DNA of 64,000 bases from Polymorphobacter fuscus. GTDB lineage: Bacteria; Pseudomonadota; Alphaproteobacteria; Sphingomonadales; Sphingomonadaceae. A program made the position numbers and the translations under genes. Each line of letters opens with the position of its first letter. The stretch's first letter is position 1. The notes beneath the pieces were generated by a model. The model was not told where the DNA came from. It worked only from the letters and a program-made list of their open reading frames with translations, and ran no database searches. The stretch is taken from NCBI RefSeq assembly GCF_011927825.1, contig NZ_JAATJI010000001.1, positions 1,364,001 through 1,428,000 on the forward strand, given 5' to 3'. This document shows positions 1 through 7,509 of the stretch, piece after piece.

Positions 1-147
1 GATGTTGCGCGCGTCGGCGACCAGCGTGCGGCGCAGCTTTTCGACCTGCGCCCGTTCCGCGGACACCTTCAGGTTAACGGTGTAGCTGCCGACGATCACC
101 GCGGTGGTGACCAGCAGCATCATGGCCGAACCGGCATAATGTCTCAT
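1..147 (-). CDS. ftsL: FtsL-like cell division protein (partial, C-terminus beyond window)
   Basis: The first 49 residues read MRHYAGSAMMLL, then a hydrophobic stretch to about residue 25, then a charged helical segment rich in Glu, Lys and Arg. A short cytoplasmic tail, one membrane span and the start of a periplasmic coiled coil is the FtsL layout. FtsL is a small bitopic protein that works with FtsB and FtsQ in the divisome. The ATG overlaps the rsmH stop codon as ATGA (144-147), so the two are translationally coupled. FtsL sequences diverge strongly; the call rests mainly on position (mraZ-rsmH-ftsL order) and topology. The rest of the gene, and probably ftsI, lies beyond position 1. Confidence 0.75.
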   Translation of the reverse strand, partial: MRHYAGSAMMLLVTTAVIVGSYTVNLKVSAERAQVEKLRRTLVADARNI

Positions 148-1076
148 GCGGACCTCGCTTGTGCAAAAGGGGTTGCCGTCCGCACCGCCGAACGCAGCGT
201 GGCGGAGCGGGCGCGGGGATTGGCGGCAACTTCGGCGGGCGTAGCCCGCACCGCGCGGGCCGGCCGCTGGAACGCCGGCGCGGCGCGGGCGACGACGGGC
301 ATGTGGCGCGACCCGGACGGGGCACCGCCCGACCGGTCGCGCAGGAAGGTCTTGACCCGCCGGTCCTCGGCGGAATGAAAGCTCACCACCGCCAGCCGGC
401 CACCGGGGCGGAGCAGCTGCTCCGCTGCCGCCAGCCCGGCATCGAGCTGCCCCAGTTCGTCGTTCACATGGATGCGCAGCGCCTGGAAGCTGCGCGTCGC
501 CGCATCCTTGCCACCCGGCTGATGGCCGAGCACCGATCGCACCAGCCGCGCCAGTTCCGACGTGCGGGTCAGCGGCCGGTCGTTGACGATGGCGCGGGCG
601 ATGCGGCGGGCGCCGGGTTCATCGCCCAGGTGAAACAGCACATCGGCGATTTCGGCCTCGGTCGCGGTGTTGATGAAATCGGCCGCGGTCATCCCGTCCT
701 GCGCCATGCGCATGTCGAGCGGGCCGTCCGACTGGAACGAAAAGCCGCGTTCCGGCCGGTCGATCTGCATCGACGAGACGCCGATATCGAAGGCGATGGC
801 GTCGACCGCGTGGACGCCTTCGGCGGCAAGCCCGGCGACGAGGTCGGCGAAGGGCCGGTGGATCAGCGTCACATCGGGAGCGTCGGCAAGATCGGCATTG
901 AGCGCCAGCGCGTCGGGGTCACGGTCGAACCCATAGCAATGGCCGGCGCCGGCCGCGCGGACAGCGCGCAGATAGCCGCCGGCGCCCAGCGTCGCATCGA
1001 CGTAGAGGTCGCCCGGCCGGACGGCGAGCGCCGCCAGCGTTTCGGCAAGCAGCACGGGGGTGTGCGGCGCCGTCAT
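144..1076 (-). CDS. rsmH: 16S rRNA (cytosine-1402 N4)-methyltransferase RsmH
   Basis: Encodes 310 residues, the normal RsmH (MraW) length. The protein opens with HTPVLL (residues 5-10), a family signature. The SAM-binding motif DATLGAGGY follows at 27-35, and the GxxSMQIDRPERGFSF and PLDMRM blocks follow around residues 100-125. RsmH methylates N4 of C1402 in the 16S rRNA decoding site. It is the second gene of the dcw cluster. Its ATG overlaps the mraZ stop (1073-1076) and its own stop overlaps the ftsL start, so all three genes are linked by 4-base overlaps. No key block appears to be missing. Confidence 0.96.
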   Translation of the reverse strand: MTAPHTPVLLAETLAALAVRPGDLYVDATLGAGGYLRAVRAAGAGHCYGFDRDPDALALNADLADAPDVTLIHRPFADLVAGLAAEGVHAVDAIAFDIGVSSMQIDRPERGFSFQSDGPLDMRMAQDGMTAADFINTATEAEIADVLFHLGDEPGARRIARAIVNDRPLTRTSELARLVRSVLGHQPGGKDAATRSFQALRIHVNDELGQLDAGLAAAEQLLRPGGRLAVVSFHSAEDRRVKTFLRDRSGGAPSGSRHMPVVARAAPAFQRPARAVRATPAEVAANPRARSATLRSAVRTATPFAQARSA

Positions 1077-1558
1077 GCCGGCGGGCCATCGATCGGCAGC
1101 TTGCGGGCCAGCAGTTCCTCGCGCAGCGTTTCCAGCGCGACTTCATCGGCATCGTCGGTAGCGAGATAGACCCAGGGGTCCCAGATCTCGAAATAGTCAC
1201 CCAGGCCGATGAAAAAGGCATGGCCCTCGATCTTGCGCAGCCGCTTGAGCACCGGCGGCAGCACGACGCGGCCGGCATCATCGATGGTCAGCGGCACCAT
1301 GCCGGAAAAGATCTGCGTCGCATCGCGGTCGCGCTCGCGACTGTTCTCGCTGGCGAAGCGGGCGCGGTGGTCGGCCATCAGCTGGTCGGGACGGTCGCGG
1401 TCGAAGCCGACGAGGCAGGTGGCGTTGCGCGACGGCGCCAGCCGCAGATCCTTGGTGGCGGTGCGCGCGAAGATCACCTGCCGATAGTCGGCCGGGATCG
1501 ACAGGCGGTTCTTGCCGTCGATCGCGTTCAACGCGCAGCTGATGAAATAATCGGACAC
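1073..1558 (-). CDS. mraZ: Transcriptional regulator MraZ
   Basis: Encodes 161 residues with the two tandem SpoVT/AbrB-like repeats typical of MraZ: DGKNRLSIP around residues 14-22 and IDDAGRVVLPP around 92-102. MraZ forms a ring-shaped oligomer that binds repeats in its own promoter and represses the dcw operon in bacteria where it has been studied. The start is GTG (1556-1558); no upstream ATG gives a better N-terminus, and MSDYFISCALNAIDGKNR fits the family. It is the first gene of the operon and is followed by rsmH with a 4-base overlap. Confidence 0.94.
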   Translation of the reverse strand: MSDYFISCALNAIDGKNRLSIPADYRQVIFARTATKDLRLAPSRNATCLVGFDRDRPDQLMADHRARFASENSRERDRDATQIFSGMVPLTIDDAGRVVLPPVLKRLRKIEGHAFFIGLGDYFEIWDPWVYLATDDADEVALETLREELLARKLPIDGPPA

Positions 1559-1922
1559 GCGAGACTTTGGCCTTCCACCCCGCAGTGGGCGGATGAACAG
1601 GCCTCAGATCGTTCCCAGTCCCCCGGTTGCGATCCTAGACTCACCCATGCGGCACGACCCCGCCCGACTGTGGACAAGGTCTAACATGGGATACCATGGT
1701 ATTCAATGGCACTTGATGGTCCGCGACTGCGATTCATGGGGATATCCATGGGACAAGCCGGCGATTTCGGATCCGATATGGTAGTATTACTGTGCACATG
1801 CTCCTGTGGATAAGTCTGTGGTCAACCTCCGGACGGACCGGGGATCGGCGGGGGGAAGAGCTGGGGGCGCCGTGGGGACAGGCTTAGTGACGACAGGCAG
1901 AGTGGCGACAGGCGCCGGGGCG
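1559..1922 (-). promoter_or_regulatory. mraZ upstream regulatory region with DnaA-box-like and GANTC sites
   Basis: I see no convincing gene in this 364-bp gap, and its middle is clearly richer in AT than its flanks. On the plus strand it holds a consensus DnaA box complement TGTGGATAA (1805-1813) and the near-consensus TGTGGACAA (1669-1677) and TGTGGTCAA (1816-1824). It also has two GANTC sites, the CcrM methylation target (GACTC 1638-1642, GATTC 1731-1735), a 12-bp palindrome ATACCATGGTAT (1691-1702) and repeated ATGGG words. In Caulobacter, division genes are controlled by DnaA, GcrA and CcrM methylation. I infer the promoter of the dcw operon is here; I could not place -35/-10 boxes or the MraZ repeats with certainty. 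Confidence 0.5.
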
Positions 1923-2234
1923 TCAGGGTTTCGCCGCGGTCCCGACCGGCGGCGTGCTCGCCCCGGGCGCCACACCGAGCACGGCCAGCGATTCCCCTTG
2001 CGGGTCCTGGGCTGCCGGGCGCGGCGGCGGGCGCAGGCCGGCCGCCACGATCATCACGATGAGGAAGATGGCACCCAGCCCGGTCAGGCCGAGGCGCATG
2101 CGCTCGCCGTTGCGCAGCGGCCGGTCGGGGGTTTCGGCCCGGCGCGTCTTTCGATGGGTCTTGCGGCGCAGCACTGCGGGGGGCGATTTCGGCAGCGACA
2201 TTGCGGGCAAGCGCAGTCCTTCACGGTCAGCCAT
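1923..2234 (-). CDS. Small single-pass membrane protein of unknown function
   Basis: Encodes 103 residues. A basic, cytoplasmic-looking N-terminus of about 50 residues rich in Lys and Arg (KTHRKTRR) precedes one membrane span (around residues 53-72, LTGLGAIFLIVMIVAAG). A proline- and alanine-rich tail of about 30 residues, probably periplasmic, follows. I do not recognise a family. It lies 46 bp downstream of cysK on the same strand and may be cotranscribed. The ATG at 2232-2234 is preferred because upstream extension runs into the cysK coding region. Composition matches its neighbours, so it looks native. Confidence 0.6.
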   Translation of the reverse strand: MADREGLRLPAMSLPKSPPAVLRRKTHRKTRRAETPDRPLRNGERMRLGLTGLGAIFLIVMIVAAGLRPPPRPAAQDPQGESLAVLGVAPGASTPPVGTAAKP

Positions 2235-2280
2235 GCCGATGCCTATACGCCCCGGGCGCCCCGCTGCCAATATTGGCGCG

Positions 2281-3270
2281 TCAGCCGAGACCTTTGGCCG
2301 CCAGCCATTCGGGATTGAAGATCGTCGACAGGTACCGAAGGCCGCTGTCGCACAGGATGGTGACGATGACCTGGCCCGGCCCCATGTGCCGCGCCAGCCG
2401 CACCGCACCGGCGACATTGATGCCTGACGACAGCCCCAGGCACAGCCCCTCCTCCGCATTGAGACGCCGCACCCACGCCAGCCCTTCCGCATCGGAGATG
2501 CGGAACTGGGCGTCGACGGCAAGGCCGTCGAGGTTGGCAGTGATGCGGCTCTGGCCGATGCCTTCCGACACGCTCGACCCTTCGGCACGCAGCTCGCCAT
2601 GGGCGAAGTAATTGTACAGCGCCGCGCCGTCCGGATCGGTCAGCGCGATCGCGATGTCGGGATTTTCGGCGCGCAGGCCGAGCGCCACCCCGGCGAGCGT
2701 GCCGCCGGTGCCGACGGCGCAGGTGAAGCCGGTGACGCGCCCTTGCGTCTGCGCCCAGATTTCGGGCGCCGTCGTCTTGATGTGCGCCATGCGGTTGGCG
2801 ACATTGTCGAACTGGTTGGCCCAGATCGCGCCCGGGGTTTCCTCCGCGATCCGGCGCGAGGTGTGGACATAATGCGCAGGGTTGGAATAGGCGGCCGCCG
2901 GCACCAGCACCAGTTCGGCGCCCAGCGCCCGCAGCGTGTCCTGTTTCTCCCGGCTCTGCGTTTCCGGCATGACGATGATGGTGCGGTAGCCGCGAGCCGA
3001 AGCGACCACGGCCAGCCCGATGCCGGTGTTGCCGGCGGTGCCTTCCACAATGACGCCGCCGGGCTGCAGCAGCCCGCGCGCCTCCGCGTCCTCGATGATG
3101 CCGAGCGCGGCACGGTCCTTGACGCTGCCGCCGGGGTTGCGAAACTCGGCCTTGCCCAAAATCGTGCAGCCGGTTTCGGCGCTCGGTCCCTTCAGCGTGA
3201 CGAGCGGCGTATTGCCGATCAGGGCGAGAATATCGGGGGCGATGGCGTCGGCAGGGGTCGGGTCTGACAT
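2281..3270 (-). CDS. cysK: Cysteine synthase A (O-acetylserine sulfhydrylase)
   Basis: A PLP-dependent fold-type II enzyme of 329 residues that makes cysteine from O-acetylserine and sulfide. The motif NPGGSVKDR at residues 45-53 contains the PLP-binding lysine (Lys51). EGTAGNTGIGLA follows (a common variant of the substrate-binding TSGNTG loop), then the phosphate-binding GTGGTLAG and, near the end, DSGLRYLST. The start chosen is the ATG at 3268-3270 (MSDPTPADAI). An ATG nine codons earlier, at 3297, is possible, but it overlaps the divergent upstream region and does not lengthen the conserved core. A cystathionine-beta-synthase-like role cannot be excluded on motifs alone. Confidence 0.9.
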   Translation of the reverse strand: MSDPTPADAIAPDILALIGNTPLVTLKGPSAETGCTILGKAEFRNPGGSVKDRAALGIIEDAEARGLLQPGGVIVEGTAGNTGIGLAVVASARGYRTIIVMPETQSREKQDTLRALGAELVLVPAAAYSNPAHYVHTSRRIAEETPGAIWANQFDNVANRMAHIKTTAPEIWAQTQGRVTGFTCAVGTGGTLAGVALGLRAENPDIAIALTDPDGAALYNYFAHGELRAEGSSVSEGIGQSRITANLDGLAVDAQFRISDAEGLAWVRRLNAEEGLCLGLSSGINVAGAVRLARHMGPGQVIVTILCDSGLRYLSTIFNPEWLAAKGLG

Positions 3271-3349
3271 GGCGTGGATGTAGGTGTTGGCAGCCACGCG
3301 GGCAAGGAAGCTCTGGTTTCCGACGGCACTGCCGGGCTATGGCTGGCCG

Positions 3350-4816
3350 ATGACCGGCGGAAAACCAATGGCGCTGGCAGCGTTGCTGCTTGCCTCCTGC
3401 ACGGCCCCGCAGGATGCGTCGCGGCTGACGACGACCGTGATCGGCACGCCCTGGAGCGGCGGGCTGGCGGCACGGCTGGAGGCGGAGGCGACGCAGCCGA
3501 CGCTGATCGCGCACGACGGCAGCGGCGCCGTGGTCCCCGGCCTCGCATCCAGCTGGCGGTTCGTCGATGATGACCGCGCGCTGATCCTGCGCCTGCGGCC
3601 GATGAAATGGAGCGACGGCACCACGTTGACCGCCGGCGAGGTCGTGGCCGCCTTCGGGCGCGCGGCGAAGCGGCGTGAACCGGCGCTGGACCATGCCGGC
3701 GTCATCGGTGCAACGCCGCCGGGAAAGCTCGGGGTGCTGGCGCCGATCTCGCGCGTCGTGGAAATCCGGCTGACGACGCCATCGCCGCTGCTGCTCGGCT
3801 GGCTTGCCGATCCGTCGTTGGCCGTGACGCGCGCCGGGCCGGCGCCGACGCTCGCCGATTATCGCGCCGCCGGGCCGGCGACGCGCCGCACGCTGACGCG
3901 CCGCGACGGCGTCGCATCGGATGCCGCGCGCCCGGCGACAATCGTCATCGCCAGCGACCCTGACCCTGTTGCGGCCATCGCCAGCTTTTCGCGCGGCACC
4001 ACCGATATCGTCATCGGCGACGGGCTGGCCGGGCTTGGCGAGGCGCGCACCGTGGCCCGGCCGCAGACGCTGCAGGTCGACGCGCTCTGGGGTGTCTATG
4101 GCTATGTCGCCAACGGCCTGAAGGGCCCGCTCAGCGACCCGCGGCTGCGGCTGGCGCTCGACCTCGCCACCGATCGCCAGGCGCTGGCGGCGCGCGTCGG
4201 GTTGGCTGCCATGGCCCCGGTGGACGGCCTGCTGCCGGCGTCGCTGCGCGCCACACCCGCCGCCCCGCCGGTGCTCGACATGGCCGGTCGGCGGCTGCTG
4301 GCCCGGCAGTTGCTGATGGCCGACCCCTTGCTGGGCGTGGGCACACGGCCGCCCTTGCGGCTGACGCTGCTGCTGCCGCCGGGCCATGACCACCGCGTCA
4401 TCGCCGAACAGGTCGCCGCCGACTGGCAGGCGCTCGGCATCACGCTGGTGATTTCGCAAGCCGACGCCGCCACCATCGCCGACAAGGTGCGCCGCGGCCA
4501 GTTCGACCTGGCGCTGACCGAGGCGAGCCTGGCGGTGCCCGATGCCGCCGCGCTGCTGGCGCGCTGGCGTTGCGGGGCCGGGCCGTCGTGCAACGAGGCG
4601 GCCGATGCGCTGTTCGCCGCCGCCCGCGCCGCACCCCCGGCCGATCGCCCGGCGCTGCTCGCCGCCGCCGAGGCCAAATGGATGGAGGGGCCGCCGATGA
4701 TACCGCTGCTCACCCCCTTGCGCTGGGCGCTGGTCTCGCCGCGCGTCGATGGCTGGAGCGCGAACCACGCCGGCAGCCACCCGCTCGCCCGGCTGGCGGT
4801 CAGCGCGCGGCGGTAG
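3350..4816 (+). CDS. ABC transporter substrate-binding lipoprotein, family 5 (peptide type)
   Basis: About 488 residues. A short basic start leads into the hydrophobic MALAALLLASC with a lipobox cysteine near residue 17, so it should be an anchored periplasmic lipoprotein. Downstream, VVPGLASSW and MKWSDGTTLTAGEVVAAF are the characteristic opening of family-5 solute-binding proteins (DppA/OppA type). No permease or ATPase genes are adjacent, so the ligand and the transporter partner are unknown. The start at 3350 was picked to place the lipobox correctly; the frame stays open upstream to 3284, overlapping the 5' end of divergent cysK. It may act as an orphan or with components encoded elsewhere. 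Confidence 0.8.
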   Translation: MTGGKPMALAALLLASCTAPQDASRLTTTVIGTPWSGGLAARLEAEATQPTLIAHDGSGAVVPGLASSWRFVDDDRALILRLRPMKWSDGTTLTAGEVVAAFGRAAKRREPALDHAGVIGATPPGKLGVLAPISRVVEIRLTTPSPLLLGWLADPSLAVTRAGPAPTLADYRAAGPATRRTLTRRDGVASDAARPATIVIASDPDPVAAIASFSRGTTDIVIGDGLAGLGEARTVARPQTLQVDALWGVYGYVANGLKGPLSDPRLRLALDLATDRQALAARVGLAAMAPVDGLLPASLRATPAAPPVLDMAGRRLLARQLLMADPLLGVGTRPPLRLTLLLPPGHDHRVIAEQVAADWQALGITLVISQADAATIADKVRRGQFDLALTEASLAVPDAAALLARWRCGAGPSCNEAADALFAAARAAPPADRPALLAAAEAKWMEGPPMIPLLTPLRWALVSPRVDGWSANHAGSHPLARLAVSARR

Positions 4817-4876
4817 CTGACACGCCCGCGGCAATCCTGTATCCTGCCGTCGTTCGTAGCGGGGGAGCGCGGTGCC

Positions 4877-5329
4877 ATGCGGATGTCCGGGGCGTTGATG
4901 ATCTTGGTTTCGCTGGCGGCGACCGGCGCGGCGTTGGCGCAGTCTCCGGCGCGAAGCGCGGACCCGGCGGCGGCTGTCGCGCGACTGGCCGATGGCGCCT
5001 ATCTCGGCACCTGGAAGAACCCGTCAGGATCCGTCCACATTCGTGCCGCGCGCTGCGGTGAGCAGGTGTGCGGGACGGTCGTCCACGCCAATGACAAGGC
5101 CAGGGCCGATGCTCGGCGCGGCGGCACCGACCCACTGATCGGGACGCAATTGTTCGAGGAATTTGCCGCGCGCGGTCCGCGGCAGTGGCGCGGGCGGGTG
5201 TTCGTCCCCGACATGAACCGCCGTGTCACCGGCACTGCGACGCTGATCGATGAAAACACCATCCGCGTCGAAGGCTGTGCCGCGCGCGTCGTCTGCCGGA
5301 ACCAGGTCTGGACGCGCGTTCCGACCTGA
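4877..5329 (+). CDS. DUF2147 family secreted protein
   Basis: Encodes 150 residues. A signal peptide (about residues 1-22, ending GAALAQ) precedes a compact domain containing GTWKNPSGSVHI, CGEQVCGTVVHAND, VFVPDMNRRVTGTATLID and CAARVVCRNQVWTR. This layout, with paired cysteines and a closing W-x-R, matches DUF2147, a periplasmic beta-rich domain of unknown function widespread in proteobacteria. It starts 60 bp after the binding-protein gene on the same strand, so the two might share a transcript. ATG 4877 is used; ATG 4883 is an alternative. Confidence 0.8.
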   Translation: MRMSGALMILVSLAATGAALAQSPARSADPAAAVARLADGAYLGTWKNPSGSVHIRAARCGEQVCGTVVHANDKARADARRGGTDPLIGTQLFEEFAARGPRQWRGRVFVPDMNRRVTGTATLIDENTIRVEGCAARVVCRNQVWTRVPT

Positions 5330-5402
5330 CGCTGCGCTTGCTGATAGTTGCCCCGCCCCGGCCACTGCCGCATTGATCGGCGGTTCGCGGGGAGATTCCA
5401 CC

Positions 5403-6296
5403 ATGCAGATGTTTGCCGATGGCCTGATGGCCGGCGAAAAGATCCTCGTCACCGGGGGCGGCACCGGGCTAGGCAAATCCATGGCGACGGCCTTTTCCGC
5501 CCTGGGCGCCGAAGTGGTGATCTGGGGCCGCCGCGGTGCGGTGCTGACCGAAGCCGCAGGCGACATCGCTGCCACCACCGGCGGCAAGGTGACGGCGATG
5601 GCGGTCGACATCCGCAACGGCGGCGCCATCGACGAGGCCATGGAATCGATTTTCGAATCGGGGCCGCTGACCGGGCTGGTCAACAATGCCGCCGGCAACT
5701 TCATCTCGCCGAGCGAGGACCTTTCGCCCAACGCCTTCAACGCCATCGCCTCGATCGTGGCGGCCGGCACCTTCAACACCACCATCGCTGCCGGCAAGCG
5801 CTGGATCGCCGGCGGCCTGAGGGGCAACATCCTGTCGATCGTCACCACCTGGGTATGGACCGGCGGCCCCTTCACCGTGCCCAGCGCCATGTCCAAGGCC
5901 GGGGTGGCGGTGATGACGCAGAGCCTGGCGCAGGAATGGGGACCCAAGGGCATCCGCGCCAACGCCATCGCGCCGGGCCCCTTCCCCACCAAGGGCGCGT
6001 GGGAACGGCTGATGCCGGCGCCGCTTGCCGCCAAGACCGGCGCCGGCACCGGCGCCGCCGGCATACCGATGGGGCGGATGGGGGAGCATCAGGAACTCGA
6101 CAATCTCGCGGTGTTCCTGATGGCGCCGGGCTGCGCCTATCTGACCGGCGCGGTGATCGCGCTCGACGGCGGCCAGTGGCTGGCGTCGAACGGCAATTTC
6201 CACAGCCTGTCGGCGCTCGACCGCGGCGACTGGGACATGATCAAGGGCGCCATCCAGTCGACCAACGCCAAGGACCGCGCCGACCGCACGGCATAG
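5403..6296 (+). CDS. SDR oxidoreductase of the 2,4-dienoyl-CoA reductase (DECR) type
   Basis: Encodes 297 residues with a classical Rossmann glycine motif GGGTGLG (18-24) and NNAAGNF at 94-100, which is characteristic of 2,4-dienoyl-CoA reductases. The usual catalytic tyrosine of YxxxK is Ser161, four residues before Lys165 (SAMSK), the same replacement as in mitochondrial DECR1. DECR reduces 2,4-dienoyl-CoA esters with NADPH during oxidation of unsaturated fatty acids. It ends with GAVIALDGGQWL, the usual SDR tail. The reverse-strand RHH gene converges with a 2-bp gap. A broader role as an enoyl-type reductase is possible. Confidence 0.82.
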   Translation: MQMFADGLMAGEKILVTGGGTGLGKSMATAFSALGAEVVIWGRRGAVLTEAAGDIAATTGGKVTAMAVDIRNGGAIDEAMESIFESGPLTGLVNNAAGNFISPSEDLSPNAFNAIASIVAAGTFNTTIAAGKRWIAGGLRGNILSIVTTWVWTGGPFTVPSAMSKAGVAVMTQSLAQEWGPKGIRANAIAPGPFPTKGAWERLMPAPLAAKTGAGTGAAGIPMGRMGEHQELDNLAVFLMAPGCAYLTGAVIALDGGQWLASNGNFHSLSALDRGDWDMIKGAIQSTNAKDRADRTA

Positions 6297-6298
6297 CG

Positions 6299-6508
6299 TC
6301 AGCCGCGATTCGCCAGGGCCCGTTCGAACAGCCACACCCGCACCGCGCTCGACAAATTGGTGGTGCGCGCCTCGTCGATTTCGGCAACCAGCGCCGCCAG
6401 CGGCCGGCCCTCGGCCGCTGCCGCGGCCTGCAGCGCCTCCCAGAAGATCGGTTCCAGCGTCAGCGACGTCGCATGGCCGGCGATGGTCAGCGAATGCTTG
6501 ACCGTCAA
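6299..6508 (-). CDS. Ribbon-helix-helix domain protein
   Basis: Encodes 69 residues reading HSLTIAGHATSLTLEPIFWEALQAAA, ending LSSAVRVWLFERAL. A beta strand followed by helices with FWEAL and the terminal SAVRVWLFE matches the alphaproteobacterial RHH_4-type family, whose RHH fold is usually DNA-binding. The start is inferred as TTG (6506-6508) because it overlaps the preceding stop as TTGA and no ATG lies in range. It is the third gene of a tight phaB cluster. A role in regulating polyhydroxybutyrate genes is only a guess from position. Confidence 0.7.
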   Translation of the reverse strand: MTVKHSLTIAGHATSLTLEPIFWEALQAAAAAEGRPLAALVAEIDEARTTNLSSAVRVWLFERALANRG

Positions 6509-6738
6509 TGCGGCGCCCGCACCTGCCGCATCGCCCAGCCGACCGCGACGATCACCGCGATGGCGACGGCGCCATGGCCGGCCCAGCCGGGCACGCCGCG
6601 CGCCGCCAGCCAGGGGTCGATGCCCAGCCTGATCCACGCCATCGCCGCCAGCGCCGCAACCAGCGCCGCGACGACGCCGAACAGCGCCGCCCACAGATAC
6701 CAGAGCGAAGGTGCACCGCGCGTCATCGCCAATCCCAT
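6505..6738 (-). CDS. Small two-span membrane protein
   Basis: Encodes 77 residues with two predicted membrane spans (about residues 12-33 and 55-71) joined by a short loop with WIRLGIDPWLAARG. No enzymatic motif or family is recognised. Its ATG (6736-6738) overlaps the phaB stop (TGATG) and its stop overlaps the RHH gene start, so it belongs to a three-gene translationally coupled unit. A later start at 6726 (MTRGAP) is also possible. Confidence 0.6.
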   Translation of the reverse strand: MGLAMTRGAPSLWYLWAALFGVVAALVAALAAMAWIRLGIDPWLAARGVPGWAGHGAVAIAVIVAVGWAMRQVRAPH

Positions 6739-7460
6739 CAATACATGTGCTGGCCGCCGTTGATCGACAGTGTCGAGCCGTTGACGAAGCCGGCGTCCTC
6801 GCCGGTCAGGAACACCACGCCGCGCGCGATCTCGCTTGCCTGCCCCAGGCGGCCGGCCGGGATCTTGGCGACGATCTTTTCGAGCACATCGGCCGGCACG
6901 GCAGCGACCATGTCGGTATCGATATAGCCCGGCGCGATGGCGTTGACGGTGATGCCGAAGCGCGCGCCTTCCTGTGCCAGCGCCTTGGTGAAGCCATGGA
7001 TGCCCGATTTGGCCGCGGCATAGTTGACCTGGCCATATTGGCCGGCCTGGCCATTGATGCTGCCGATGTTGACGATGCGGCCGAAGCCGCGTGATTTCAT
7101 TCCGGCAAAGGTCGCCTTCGCCATGTTGAAACAGCCGCCCAGGTTGACGCGGATGACTTCGTCCCACGCTTCATGGCTCATCTTCATCAAGGTGCCGTCG
7201 CGGGTGATGCCGGCGTTGTTGACGACGATGTCGACCGGGCCGAGCGCGGCCTCCACCGTCTTGACGCCATCGAGGCAGGCCTGGTGGTCGCCGACATTCC
7301 ATTTGAAGGCGGCAATGCCGGTGCGGTCGGTGAAGGCCTTGGCCTTGACATCGTCACCGCCGTAATTGGCAGCGACGGTGACGCCCTGTTGCTGCAACGC
7401 GAGGCAGATCGCCTCGCCGATACCGCGGGTGCCGCCGGTTACGATCGCGACGCGTGCCAT
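6738..7460 (-). CDS. phaB: Acetoacetyl-CoA reductase
   Basis: An SDR enzyme of 240 residues with cofactor motif GGTRGIG (9-15), NNAG (81-84) and the catalytic triad Ser134, Tyr147, Lys151 (YAAAK). GYIDTDMVAAVP and closing NGGQHMY are specific hallmarks of PhaB. It reduces acetoacetyl-CoA to (R)-3-hydroxybutyryl-CoA with NADPH, the second step of polyhydroxybutyrate synthesis. The thiolase for the first step is encoded 34 kb away in this window (42000-43172). The next two small genes overlap its end. Confidence 0.92.
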   Translation of the reverse strand: MARVAIVTGGTRGIGEAICLALQQQGVTVAANYGGDDVKAKAFTDRTGIAAFKWNVGDHQACLDGVKTVEAALGPVDIVVNNAGITRDGTLMKMSHEAWDEVIRVNLGGCFNMAKATFAGMKSRGFGRIVNIGSINGQAGQYGQVNYAAAKSGIHGFTKALAQEGARFGITVNAIAPGYIDTDMVAAVPADVLEKIVAKIPAGRLGQASEIARGVVFLTGEDAGFVNGSTLSINGGQHMY

Positions 7461-7509
7461 TCAGTCATCTCCCCGCCCTGTTGTCCGGGCTGGGACCTAC
7501 ACTAGCGGC

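Noticed and set aside
1559..1922. Chromosome origin (oriC) at the DnaA-box cluster
   Set aside because: Only one perfect box and two variants, no long AT-rich unwinding element and no hemE or parAB near. Gene orientation does not switch here. A promoter role is more likely.
2243..4834. Very long minus-strand open frame of over 860 codons across the binding-protein gene
   Set aside because: It is rich in Arg, Gly, Ala and His with no domain and runs antisense to cysK-side and binding-protein coding sequence. High GC makes such open shadows common.
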